The translations under genes and the position numbers were made by a program. A DNA stretch of 8,285 nt from Collinsella sp. Its GTDB lineage: Bacteria > Actinomycetota > Coriobacteriia > Coriobacteriales > Coriobacteriaceae. Positions 1 to 5,524 of this stretch are shown piece after piece. How positions within the stretch are numbered: the first letter of the stretch is position 1; each line of letters starts with the position of its first letter. The stretch spans positions 1-8,285 of the forward strand of contig DXLV01000053.1 of NCBI GenBank assembly GCA_019414545.1. Direction: 5' to 3'. The notes beneath the pieces were generated by a model. The model worked only from the letters and a program-made list of their open reading frames with translations, had not been told where the DNA came from and did no database searches.

Positions 1-1540
1 TTTTCCATCGAGTATGGCCGAGCGCGATATCGCGCGCGCACGGCTTGCCTACGAGGAGTGTCTCTACCTGCAGCTGGCGTTGCGTCTGCGCAACGACGGC
101 GGCCTGGTCGATGTGGTGCCCTATGCCCACACCGCGGGCGAGCACCTGGCCGCGCTCAAGCAAGCCCTGCCGTTTTCGCTGAGCGACGAGCAGGAGGCCG
201 CGTTCCAGGATATCCTGCGCGATATGTGCGATGACGGGCGCGTGATGAACCGCCTGCTGTTGGGTGATGTCGGTACCGGTAAGACCGCCGTTGCCGCCTG
301 CGCACTGGCTGTGGCTGCCGATAGCGGCACGCAGGCCTGCGTTATGGCGCCCACGGGCGTGCTGGCGCGCCAATATGCCGATAAGACTGGCCCTCTGCTC
401 TCGCAGGCCGGCATTTCCTGGGCGCTTCTGACGGGTGCCACGCCGGCTGCAGAGCGCGAGCGCATCCATGCACAGCTGGAATCGGGCGAGCTTAACGTGC
501 TCTTTGGCACCCACGCGGTGCTTTCGGATAACGTTGCGTTCAAGCATCTATCGCTCGTGGTCATCGATGAGCAGCACCGCTTTGGTGTGGGCCAGCGCAA
601 CGCCCTGCGCGCGAAGGGCCCCGGTGCCGATCTGCTCGTTATGACGGCAACGCCCATCCCGCGTACGCTGGCGCTTTCGGTCTACGGGGATCTGGATACG
701 AGCATCATCCGCCACCGGCCTGTTCCGGGTGCCGGTGTGACCACACACGTGCTCACCGAGTCGAGCCGCGACCTCGCCTATGGCGCCATTCGCGAGGCGC
801 ATGAAAAGGGTCAGCAGGCCTACGTGATTTGCCCGCTCGTGGAGCCGGGCGATTCGGCCGATGAGCTGGAAGACGTGCCCGGTATTGCCCGCGACGACGA
901 GGGCCGCGTGACGGTCCCCGTGCCGCTTCACGATACGGCAACCGAGCTCGACCGACTGCGTCTTGCGTTGCCGGGGCTTACCGTCGAGCGCCTTCACGGC
1001 CGTATGCCGGCGGGGGAGAAGGATCGGGTCATCGATGCCTTCAAGCGTGGCGAGATTGACGTGCTCGTCTCGACTACGGTGGTCGAGGTGGGCGTCGACG
1101 TGCCCAATGCTACCGTCATGGTTATCGAGAACGGCGAGCGCTTTGGTTTGGCTGCCTTGCACCAGCTGCGCGGTCGCGTGGGCCGTGGCAGCGTGTCGGG
1201 CACGTGCCTGGTCATGACGCACTCCAAGGGCAACGGCGGCGCGTCGGCGGCACAAGACCGCCTGCAGTCGCTCGAAAAGACCTCGGACGGTTTTACGCTC
1301 GCCCAGATGGACCTGCGTCTGCGTCACGAGGGCGAAATCCTGGGGTACCGCCAGCACGGCGGCGTGACCTTGCGCTTTGTCGATCTGGATGCCGACGAGG
1401 AGCTGATCGAGTGGGCCCATTTGGACGCGGTCGAGCTCTTGCGGTATGCTTGCACCCTTGACTCCGTGGCGACGCGCCCCCTGCGCGATGCGGTCGCCAT
1501 GCGATATCGACACATATTTAAGGAGGTCAGCGGAGGATGA
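1..1540 (+). CDS. recG: ATP-dependent DNA helicase RecG, 5'-truncated
   Basis: RecG is a superfamily 2 helicase that remodels stalled replication forks and recombination junctions in the cytoplasm. The reading frame is open to the window edge (first full codon at base 2). The residues before the ATG at 14 read FPSS and run into MAERDIARARLAYEE, a conserved stretch inside RecG, so that ATG is internal and the N-terminal wedge domain is missing. Numbering from that Met, I see Walker A LGDVGTGKT (83-91), the DEQH box followed by RFGVGQR (185-195), TATPIPRT (211-218), STTVVEVGVDVPNA (353-366) and QLRGRVGRG (384-392). About 510 of the family's usual 680-750 residues are visible. Near 437-449 the usual RGPGE..GTRQSG reads RHEGE..GYRQHG, close in style to what I recall of other actinobacterial RecGs. 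The stop overlaps the rsmD start as ATGA. Identification is secure. Confidence 0.97.
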   Translation, partial: FPSSMAERDIARARLAYEECLYLQLALRLRNDGGLVDVVPYAHTAGEHLAALKQALPFSLSDEQEAAFQDILRDMCDDGRVMNRLLLGDVGTGKTAVAACALAVAADSGTQACVMAPTGVLARQYADKTGPLLSQAGISWALLTGATPAAERERIHAQLESGELNVLFGTHAVLSDNVAFKHLSLVVIDEQHRFGVGQRNALRAKGPGADLLVMTATPIPRTLALSVYGDLDTSIIRHRPVPGAGVTTHVLTESSRDLAYGAIREAHEKGQQAYVICPLVEPGDSADELEDVPGIARDDEGRVTVPVPLHDTATELDRLRLALPGLTVERLHGRMPAGEKDRVIDAFKRGEIDVLVSTTVVEVGVDVPNATVMVIENGERFGLAALHQLRGRVGRGSVSGTCLVMTHSKGNGGASAAQDRLQSLEKTSDGFTLAQMDLRLRHEGEILGYRQHGGVTLRFVDLDADEELIEWAHLDAVELLRYACTLDSVATRPLRDAVAMRYRHIFKEVSGG

Positions 1541-2193
1541 GAATCATCGGCGGCGAATGGCGCGGTCGTAAGATCGAGGAGCCCAGTGGTCGCGATGTTA
1601 CCCGCCCCACGACTGATCGCGTACGTGAGGCGTGCGCATCTATGGTCATGTCGGCATTCGACTTCGATCTGGACGAGGTTCGTGTGCTGGACGCCTTTGG
1701 CGGCTCCGGCGCCTTAGGGTTAGAGATGCTCTCTCGTGGGGCCCGCTCGCTCACGACGTTTGAGATCGATCGCAACGCCGCGCGGCTCATTACCAAGAAT
1801 ATCGAGTCGCTCTGCCGTGACCGTTCACGTTGGCGTGTGGTCACGGGCGACATGCTGGTGAGTGCCTCGCGCGGTCGTGTGCCGGGCGGCCCCTTTGATC
1901 TGGTCCTGCTCGACCCGCCCTATGCTTTTGGTGCCGAGCCGGTCGAGGAACTGCTGCAGAACCTGGCTCAGCAGGGTCTGTTTGCACCTGGCGCTTTTGC
2001 CCTGTTTGAGCATGCCGCCGCCGATGCGGGCGCGCATCCGGCAGACTTTGAGACTGTACGTGAGAAGCGCTACGGCATTACCTCGGTCGACCTGCTCCGT
2101 TGGGTCGGCGATGATGATGGTGAGGGCGATAGCGCCGGCACCGATGCTGACAACAATGATGCCACGACGTTTCAGGAGGACGCCCATGAATGA
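1537..2193 (+). CDS. rsmD: 16S rRNA (guanine(966)-N(2))-methyltransferase RsmD
   Basis: RsmD uses S-adenosylmethionine to methylate G966 of 16S rRNA on the small subunit. The 218-residue product opens with MRIIGGEWRGRK and RPTTDRVREA (23-32), both family hallmarks. It then has the SAM-binding loop LDAFGGSGALGLEMLSRGA (51-69) and the catalytic DPPY box (126-129) after FDLVLL. The core ends near residue 190. A 28-residue acidic, low-complexity tail rich in Asp, Gly, Asn and Ala follows (191-218) and is not part of the usual family of about 180-200 residues. The ATG overlaps the recG stop by four bases. An AGGAGG at 1521-1526 sits 10 bases upstream, and a second GGAGG directly abuts the ATG. The end of the gene overlaps coaD by eight bases and carries its ribosome binding site, so expression of the two is probably coupled. 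Confidence 0.95.
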   Translation: MRIIGGEWRGRKIEEPSGRDVTRPTTDRVREACASMVMSAFDFDLDEVRVLDAFGGSGALGLEMLSRGARSLTTFEIDRNAARLITKNIESLCRDRSRWRVVTGDMLVSASRGRVPGGPFDLVLLDPPYAFGAEPVEELLQNLAQQGLFAPGAFALFEHAAADAGAHPADFETVREKRYGITSVDLLRWVGDDDGEGDSAGTDADNNDATTFQEDAHE

Positions 2194-2683
2194 CACCATC
2201 AACCGCGTGATCGTCCCGGGCACTTTTGATCCCATCACGTTTGGCCATATCGATGTGATCCGCCGCGCCCGCCGCATCTTTCCTAGCGTGATCGTCGCTG
2301 TTGCCGAGTCGCAGGGTAAAAACGGCGTGGGCACCACGTTTATGCTCGATGAGCGCGTGGCGCTGGCCCGCGAGGCGCTCGGTGATATCGACGGCGTCGA
2401 GGTCCTGCCCTTTACCGGCCTCTTGGTCGACTTCGCTCGCGAGCAGGGGGCGGGGGCCGTGGTCAAGGGCCTGCGCGCCATGACCGACTTTGAATATGAG
2501 CTGCAGCAGGCCGACCTTAACTATCGCCTGGATAGCGAGCTGGAGTCCATCTTTGTCATGAGTGCGCCGCAGTACGGCTATATCTCGAGCTCGGTTGTTC
2601 GCCAGATCGCCTCGCTCGGCAGCGATGTATCGACGTTTGTCCCGTCCAACGTGGTCGAAGCGCTCAAACATCGCTTTTCGTGA
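2186..2683 (+). CDS. coaD: Phosphopantetheine adenylyltransferase CoaD
   Basis: CoaD transfers an adenylyl group from ATP to 4'-phosphopantetheine, giving dephospho-CoA, the penultimate step of CoA synthesis. The 165-residue product has the usual length of about 160. It shows GTFDPITFGHID (12-23), which contains the nucleotidyltransferase TxGH motif (18-21). It also has the substrate-binding KGLRAMTDFEYE (94-105) and the ISSSVVR motif (133-139). I chose the ATG at 2186 because the frame matches the family from there and an AGGAGGA (2174-2180) lies 5 bases upstream; the frame is open further upstream, but only as a shadow of rsmD. The gene overlaps the rsmD stop by eight bases. CoA made here is the donor of the phosphopantetheine group for the acyl carrier protein encoded downstream at 5279. 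Confidence 0.97.
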   Translation: MNDTINRVIVPGTFDPITFGHIDVIRRARRIFPSVIVAVAESQGKNGVGTTFMLDERVALAREALGDIDGVEVLPFTGLLVDFAREQGAGAVVKGLRAMTDFEYELQQADLNYRLDSELESIFVMSAPQYGYISSSVVRQIASLGSDVSTFVPSNVVEALKHRFS

Positions 2684-2707
2684 CGTTTCTTATTGCCTGG
2701 TGGCATG

Positions 2708-2716
2708 TGGTAAACT
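2708..2716 (+). promoter_or_regulatory. Candidate extended -10 promoter for the SepIVA-like gene
   Basis: The sequence TGGTAAACT contains a TGn extended -10 element followed by TAAACT, four of six matches to TATAAT. The best -35 at usable spacing is poor (TTCTTA, 2687-2692, 18-base spacer), as expected for an extended -10 promoter. It sits in the 68-base gap after coaD and about 35 bases before the next ATG. The same TGTGGTA string recurs in front of rpmF. Start site not determined. Confidence 0.5.
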
Positions 2717-2740
2717 AGCACGATGATATGTTACCTATGA

Positions 2741-2746
2741 AAGGAG
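2741..2746 (+). promoter_or_regulatory. Ribosome binding site fixing the start of the SepIVA-like gene
   Basis: AAGGAG lies 5 bases before the ATG at 2752. The two in-frame ATGs further upstream (2728, 2737) have no comparable site, so the gene most likely starts at 2752. Confidence 0.85.
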
Positions 2747-2751
2747 ACCGG

Positions 2752-3249
2752 ATGCCGGGCGAGAATTTTCCTGGCGATAGGATCGTCAGCTTGGTCGATG
2801 AGCTCGAAGGGCTGATCGAGGAAGCCAAGCCGCCTTTCGGCAAGAACGCTCAGTTCAAGGTCATCGACGCCGACGTGTTCTTCAACATCCTCGACGAGAT
2901 CCGCATGAGCTATCCCGAGGAGTGGCAGAAGTCCCGCCGTATCCTTAAGGAGCGCGAGGAGCTTATGGCTTCCGCCGCCGCTCAGGCCGATTCCATCATC
3001 GCCGACGCTCAGCAGCAGGCCCTCACCATTGCCGGTGAGCAGGAGATCGTCCGCCTTGCGCAGCAGCAGGCCGACGACATCCGCGATCGTGCCCAGCAGT
3101 ACGAGCGCGAGACGCGTTATGCTGCCGAGGACTACGCAGAGCAGGTCTTTACACACCTGGAGGAGAACCTCAAGAGCCTGACCGGCACCGTTACCCGTTG
3201 CCGTCAGCAGCTCAACGAGGGTGCCGCCCAACAGAATGGTCAGTGGTAA
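2752..3249 (+). CDS. DivIVA/SepIVA-like coiled-coil protein
   Basis: The 165-residue protein has no catalytic motif, signal peptide or membrane segment. Residues 8-55 form an amphipathic N-terminal segment with FKVIDADVFFNILDEI (35-50), resembling the start of DivIVA-type proteins. From about 56 to 150 it is predicted coiled coil, highly charged, with repeated Gln, Ala and Glu and several AQQQA-type runs. Automated annotation often labels such proteins as ATP synthase subunit B-like or DivIVA-like. Position is the best clue: it lies directly before DUF177, with rnc and smc beyond. From memory, the equivalent place in Mycobacterium (Rv2927c, next to Rv2926c) is held by SepIVA, a septal and cell-envelope factor. 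A role in polar or septal growth is therefore inferred, not shown. It has its own promoter candidate, and its stop overlaps the next start by one base (TAATG). Confidence 0.75.
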   Translation: MPGENFPGDRIVSLVDELEGLIEEAKPPFGKNAQFKVIDADVFFNILDEIRMSYPEEWQKSRRILKEREELMASAAAQADSIIADAQQQALTIAGEQEIVRLAQQQADDIRDRAQQYERETRYAAEDYAEQVFTHLEENLKSLTGTVTRCRQQLNEGAAQQNGQW

Positions 3250-3803
3250 TGGCTGAGTTCCCGAGCGTTACCGTCGATCTTTCTGAGCGGCTCGAGTTTC
3301 CTGGTGATTCGTATCCGCTGACCGGCAAGGTCGATGTTGCCACCTACACGGTGGGCGAGAAGGAGTACCAGCTACAGGACGGCATCGACTACGACGTTGT
3401 CTTTACCAATGCCGGTACCGGTGTCTTGCTCACGGGCATGGTCCGCGCGCACGCCACCGGCGAGTGCGACCGTTGCCTGGAGCCTGCCTCGTTTGATATC
3501 GCCGGCGAGATCGAGGAGTTCTACCTCTTTGAGGAGCCCGAGGATCCCGAGGCCTACGAGGACGGCTACGAGCTCCTGGGTGAGGACCGCATCGTCGATC
3601 TGGGTGAGCCCATCAACGACGCGGTCGTCATGGACACGCCGTTTGTCGTTCTGTGCAAGCCCGATTGCCGCGGCCTGTGCCCCACTTGCGGTTGCAATCT
3701 CAACGTCGAGCAATGCGATTGCGCCGCCCAGGCAGAGGCAGAATGGGCCGCTGCCACGGAAAATCCATTTGCAGCATTGAAGAATCTCAAGCTCGATGAG
3801 TAA
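3249..3803 (+). CDS. DUF177 / YceD family protein, linked to 23S rRNA and L32
   Basis: This 184-residue protein belongs to the DUF177 (YceD) family, whose genes usually precede rpmF. The family is tied to 23S rRNA accumulation or ribosome assembly in bacteria and plastids, but the exact activity is unsettled. Visible hallmarks are GECDRCLEP (71-79) with its CxxC pair, an acidic middle (87-112), and the Cys cluster CKPDCRGLCPTCG (136-148), followed by CNLNVEQCDC. The C-terminus NPFAALKNL matches the family ending. The Cys at 149 sits where Ala is common (CGANLN), adding another thiol to a probable metal site. The start ATG at 3249 shares its A with the upstream TAA, and no strong Shine-Dalgarno is seen, so translation probably depends on coupling to the SepIVA-like gene. 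An upstream in-frame ATG at 3198 would lie inside that gene and add non-family residues. Confidence 0.92.
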   Translation: MAEFPSVTVDLSERLEFPGDSYPLTGKVDVATYTVGEKEYQLQDGIDYDVVFTNAGTGVLLTGMVRAHATGECDRCLEPASFDIAGEIEEFYLFEEPEDPEAYEDGYELLGEDRIVDLGEPINDAVVMDTPFVVLCKPDCRGLCPTCGCNLNVEQCDCAAQAEAEWAAATENPFAALKNLKLDE

Positions 3804-3808
3804 AACTG

Positions 3809-3817
3809 TGGTAGTAT
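3809..3817 (+). promoter_or_regulatory. Candidate extended -10 promoter before rpmF
   Basis: TGGTAGTAT combines a TGn element with TAGTAT, four of six matches to TATAAT, just after the DUF177 stop and 50 bases before rpmF. No good -35 is present at normal spacing. A competing reading is TTGAAG (3777-3782) with TAAAAC (3801-3806) at 18 bases. Either would let L32 be made independently of the DUF177 gene. Confidence 0.42.
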
Positions 3818-3867
3818 CGCTACTTGCGCGTAATCGCCACACTGGATAGTTCATAAGGAAGGTCACT

Positions 3868-4047
3868 ATGCCCGTACCTAAACAAAAGCAGGGTCGTATC
3901 CGCACTCACACCCGTCGTTCCGCCAACATGAAGATCTCGGCTGCGGCTCAGTCCACGTGCCCCCGTTGCGGCGCTGTCAAGCTTCCGCACCACGTGTGCC
4001 CCAGCTGCGGTTTCTACAAGGACCGCGAGGTTATCGTTACCGAGTAA
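3868..4047 (+). CDS. rpmF: Large-subunit ribosomal protein L32
   Basis: L32 is a small structural protein of the 50S subunit. The gene encodes 59 residues beginning MPVPKQKQGRIRTHTRRS, the typical L32 opening with basic residues that contact 23S rRNA. The C-terminal half carries a zinc ribbon with two CxxC pairs, CPRC (31-34) and CPSC (44-47). This is therefore the zinc-binding form; some bacteria carry a cysteine-free paralogue for zinc shortage. AAGGAAGG (3855-3862) lies 5 bases before the ATG. The order DUF177 then rpmF is conserved across bacteria and supports both calls. The next feature downstream is a strong terminator, so L32 is probably the last gene of its transcript, apart from any readthrough. 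Confidence 0.97.
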   Translation: MPVPKQKQGRIRTHTRRSANMKISAAAQSTCPRCGAVKLPHHVCPSCGFYKDREVIVTE

Positions 4048-4050
4048 CGG

Positions 4051-4056
4051 TATACT
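4051..4056 (+). promoter_or_regulatory. -10-like box between rpmF and its terminator
   Basis: TATACT matches five of six positions of the -10 consensus and begins 3 bases after the rpmF stop. No clear -35 lies 16-18 bases upstream, and there is no TGn element. If used, transcription would start near 4063 and run straight into the hairpin at 4088. It is weak evidence on its own. Confidence 0.3.
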
Positions 4057-4070
4057 CTGGATGCGATGCC

Positions 4071-4084
4071 GTTCCAAATGGAAC
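4071..4084 (+). repeat. Small inverted repeat in the plsX leader
   Basis: GTTCCA and TGGAAC are perfect 6-base inverted arms separated by AA. The repeat lies between the -10-like box and the terminator. It could form a short hairpin (about 5 bp, 4-base loop) or be a small operator. It does not resemble the FapR site I know from Bacillus plsX promoters. Confidence 0.45.
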
Positions 4085-4087
4085 CAC

Positions 4088-4118
4088 AATGGCCGGCTCA
4101 ATGAGTCGGCCATTTTTG
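4088..4118 (+). terminator. Intrinsic terminator after rpmF
   Basis: A 12-bp stem (4088-4099 with 4103-4114, one G-T wobble, otherwise perfect) closes on a 3-base AAT loop. The stem includes GGCCGGCTC against GAGTCGGCC and runs into TTTTT (4113-4117). The ribosome binding site of plsX starts only 5 bases after the T-run, so this hairpin either ends the rpmF transcript or acts in the plsX leader. Confidence 0.87.
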
Positions 4119-4121
4119 TAT

Positions 4122-4127
4122 AAGGAG
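4122..4127 (+). promoter_or_regulatory. Ribosome binding site fixing the plsX start
   Basis: AAGGAG is 1 base from an ATG at 4129 but 7 bases from the ATG at 4135. The second spacing is the workable one, so translation starts at 4135, two codons inside the longer frame. Confidence 0.8.
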
Positions 4128-4134
4128 TATGTAT

Positions 4135-5154
4135 ATGAGTAACGTTCGCGTTTGTGTAGACGTTGTGGGCGGAGACGAGAAACCCCAGGTTGTTCTCGAT
4201 GGTATCGAGGCTGCACTTGCCGCCGATCCCGATATCGAGGTCCTGGCAGTCGGTCCCGCCGAAATCGTCAATCCCTTTGCCGCGGCCTATGCACGTGTGG
4301 AGGCTCTGGAAGCCCCTGACATTATCGCCATGGATGACGATCCCATTCGCGCCGTGATGACCAAGCGCAAGTCCTCGATCGTGCTTGCCTGCCGCGCCAT
4401 CAAAAAGGGCAACGCGGACGCGTTTTTCTCCGCCGGCTCCACCGGCGCCATGACCGCTGCCGCGACCGCCTACGTCACACCGTTTAGATATATGGCCGAA
4501 GGCAAGAAGCAGCCGGTGCGCCCCTGTTTGACCAATGCGCTGCCCAATCGTGCCGGCGGCCTGACGGTGCTGTGCGATATGGGCGCCAACCCCGATGTCG
4601 AGGTCGATGACATGGTGCGTTTTGCCCAGATGGGTAGCGCCTATGCCCGCGTCGTCCTGGGCATCGAACATCCTCGCGTGGGCCTGCTTGGTAACGGCAC
4701 CGAGGACGAGAAGGGTTCTAACTTTACCAAGGCCTGCTTCCCTGCTATGAAGGCCGCAGTTCCGGGCTTTGTGGGCAACTGCGAAGGCACCGACCTCACC
4801 TCGGGCAATTTCGATGTCGTTGTTGCCGATGGCATGTCGGGTAATATCGCTCTCAAGGCCACCGAGGGCGCTGCCAAGTTTTTGCTGCAGGAGCTCAAGG
4901 GCGCCTTTATGGCCTCGCTCGGCACCAAGATCGCCGCGCTGCTCATCAAAAAGCAGATGCGCGGGATTAAGGCCAAGCTCTCTGGTGATGCCAAGGGCGG
5001 CGCGATTCTTTTGGGCCTGCGTGGCGTGGTCCTAATCGGTCATGGCGCCACCTCGGTCGAGGCTGTTAAAAACGGTACGCTCGCGGCGGCCGAAGCCGTG
5101 CGCGCGGGGCTGGTCGAGAACGTCGCCAACTCCATGGACGGCATCGTTTTGTAA
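4135..5154 (+). CDS. plsX: Phosphate acyltransferase PlsX
   Basis: PlsX is a peripheral membrane enzyme that converts acyl-ACP and phosphate to acyl-phosphate, the acyl donor for PlsY in glycerophospholipid synthesis. The 339-residue product has normal family length. It shows the N-terminal GGDEKP (12-17, usually MGGDxxP), RKSSIVLACRAIKKGNADAF, AGSTGAM, VGLLGNGTEDEKGSNFTKA, FVGNCEGTDL, ADGMSGNIALK and the late GAILLGLRGVVLIGHGAT, all in family order. Several signature positions differ from the textbook form: AGNTGA reads AGSTGA, LNIGxE reads LGNGTE, GNVEG reads GNCEG and DGFxGN reads DGMSGN. The fold and function still look intact. The next gene encodes acyl carrier protein, the carrier of its substrate. 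plsY is not in the window. A -10-like box and a terminator lie upstream. Confidence 0.94.
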   Translation: MSNVRVCVDVVGGDEKPQVVLDGIEAALAADPDIEVLAVGPAEIVNPFAAAYARVEALEAPDIIAMDDDPIRAVMTKRKSSIVLACRAIKKGNADAFFSAGSTGAMTAAATAYVTPFRYMAEGKKQPVRPCLTNALPNRAGGLTVLCDMGANPDVEVDDMVRFAQMGSAYARVVLGIEHPRVGLLGNGTEDEKGSNFTKACFPAMKAAVPGFVGNCEGTDLTSGNFDVVVADGMSGNIALKATEGAAKFLLQELKGAFMASLGTKIAALLIKKQMRGIKAKLSGDAKGGAILLGLRGVVLIGHGATSVEAVKNGTLAAAEAVRAGLVENVANSMDGIVL

Positions 5155-5201
5155 GAGCGAGTTAGAGCGCTGTTATGTGCCTCGCGGCCTGCTTCGTGGG
5201 G

Positions 5202-5207
5202 TAGAAT
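5202..5207 (+). promoter_or_regulatory. Candidate -10 box for acpP
   Basis: TAGAAT matches five of six positions of TATAAT and is preceded by GTGGGG, echoing the TGTGGTA context of the other two promoter candidates. No good -35 is found 16-18 bases upstream. A start near 5214 would leave a leader of about 65 bases that begins with the palindrome at 5221. Confidence 0.42.
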
Positions 5208-5220
5208 CAGAACCGTGTCT

Positions 5221-5249
5221 TGGTACCGCCCGGGCGGTACCATTCTTTT
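5221..5249 (+). terminator. Perfect 22-bp palindrome with T-rich tail: terminator, attenuator or operator
   Basis: Positions 5221-5231 (TGGTACCGCCC) are followed directly by their exact reverse complement (5232-5242), centred on CCCGGG. As RNA this gives about 9 bp of stem with a CCGG loop. ATTCTTTT follows, a slightly broken T-run. It could terminate plsX transcripts or attenuate acpP transcripts started at about 5214. As DNA it could be a dimer-binding operator. The 124-base gap from 5155 to 5278 holds nothing else I can name. Confidence 0.6.
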
Positions 5250-5278
5250 GGTATTCATGCACTATGAGAGGAAGCGCT

Positions 5279-5521
5279 ATGGACCGCTCCGAAATCTTCG
5301 ACAAGATCGCCGAGGTCGCTGCTGACGTTCTGGGCGTCGATGTTGCCGAAATTAGCGATGAGACCACCTTTGACGATCTCGATGCCAACTCGCTCGAGCG
5401 CCTGCAGCTGGTTACGGCTATCGAGGACGAGTTCAACCTCGAGATCGATGACGAGACTCTGCTCTCGCTCAACTCTGTCGCCGACGCCGTCGACGCGATC
5501 GAAAACGCCAGGGAGGCCTAG
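5279..5521 (+). CDS. acpP: Acyl carrier protein
   Basis: ACP carries growing fatty acyl chains on a 4'-phosphopantetheine arm and delivers them to PlsX and other acyltransferases. The 80-residue acidic product has the usual length and four-helix pattern: IFDKIAEVAADVLGV for helix I, and LERLQLVTAIEDEFNLEI (39-56) for helix II onward. The attachment serine is Ser38, but the usual DSL motif reads NSL here (Asn37). I chose the ATG at 5279 because the family N-terminus begins there and GAGAGGAAG (5266-5274) sits at good spacing; an in-frame ATG at 5264 overlaps that site. The gene lies between plsX and rnc, its common place. It ends in TAG three bases before rnc and in the same frame. It could be a specialised ACP, but the context argues for the fatty-acid one. 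Confidence 0.93.
   Translation: MDRSEIFDKIAEVAADVLGVDVAEISDETTFDDLDANSLERLQLVTAIEDEFNLEIDDETLLSLNSVADAVDAIENAREA
5510..5516 (+). promoter_or_regulatory. Ribosome binding site for the TTG start of rnc
   Basis: AGGGAGG lies inside the last codons of acpP, 8 bases before TTG at 5525. The acpP stop TAG is in the rnc frame only two codons upstream, so no earlier rnc start is possible. Confidence 0.82.
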
Positions 5522-5524
5522 GTC

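Noticed and set aside
548..1513. A 321-codon open frame on the - strand opposite recG
   Set aside because: It is a shadow of the recG frame with His/Arg/Ala-rich translation and no recognisable domain.
1862..2185. N-terminal extension of coaD in its own frame
   Set aside because: The extra 108 residues are out-of-frame rsmD. Family similarity and the ribosome binding site both begin at 2186.
2231..2254. Phe in the CoaD TxGH motif (TFGH)
   Set aside because: The x position is variable in the family (Asn, Tyr and others occur), so this is not unusual.
2693..2705. Short TGCC/GGCA hairpin after coaD as a possible terminator
   Set aside because: It has only four base pairs and no T-run follows, so it would not terminate transcription.
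3820..4671. A 283-codon - strand frame spanning rpmF, the terminator and part of plsX
   Set aside because: It crosses two real genes and an intrinsic terminator, and its composition is that of an antisense shadow.
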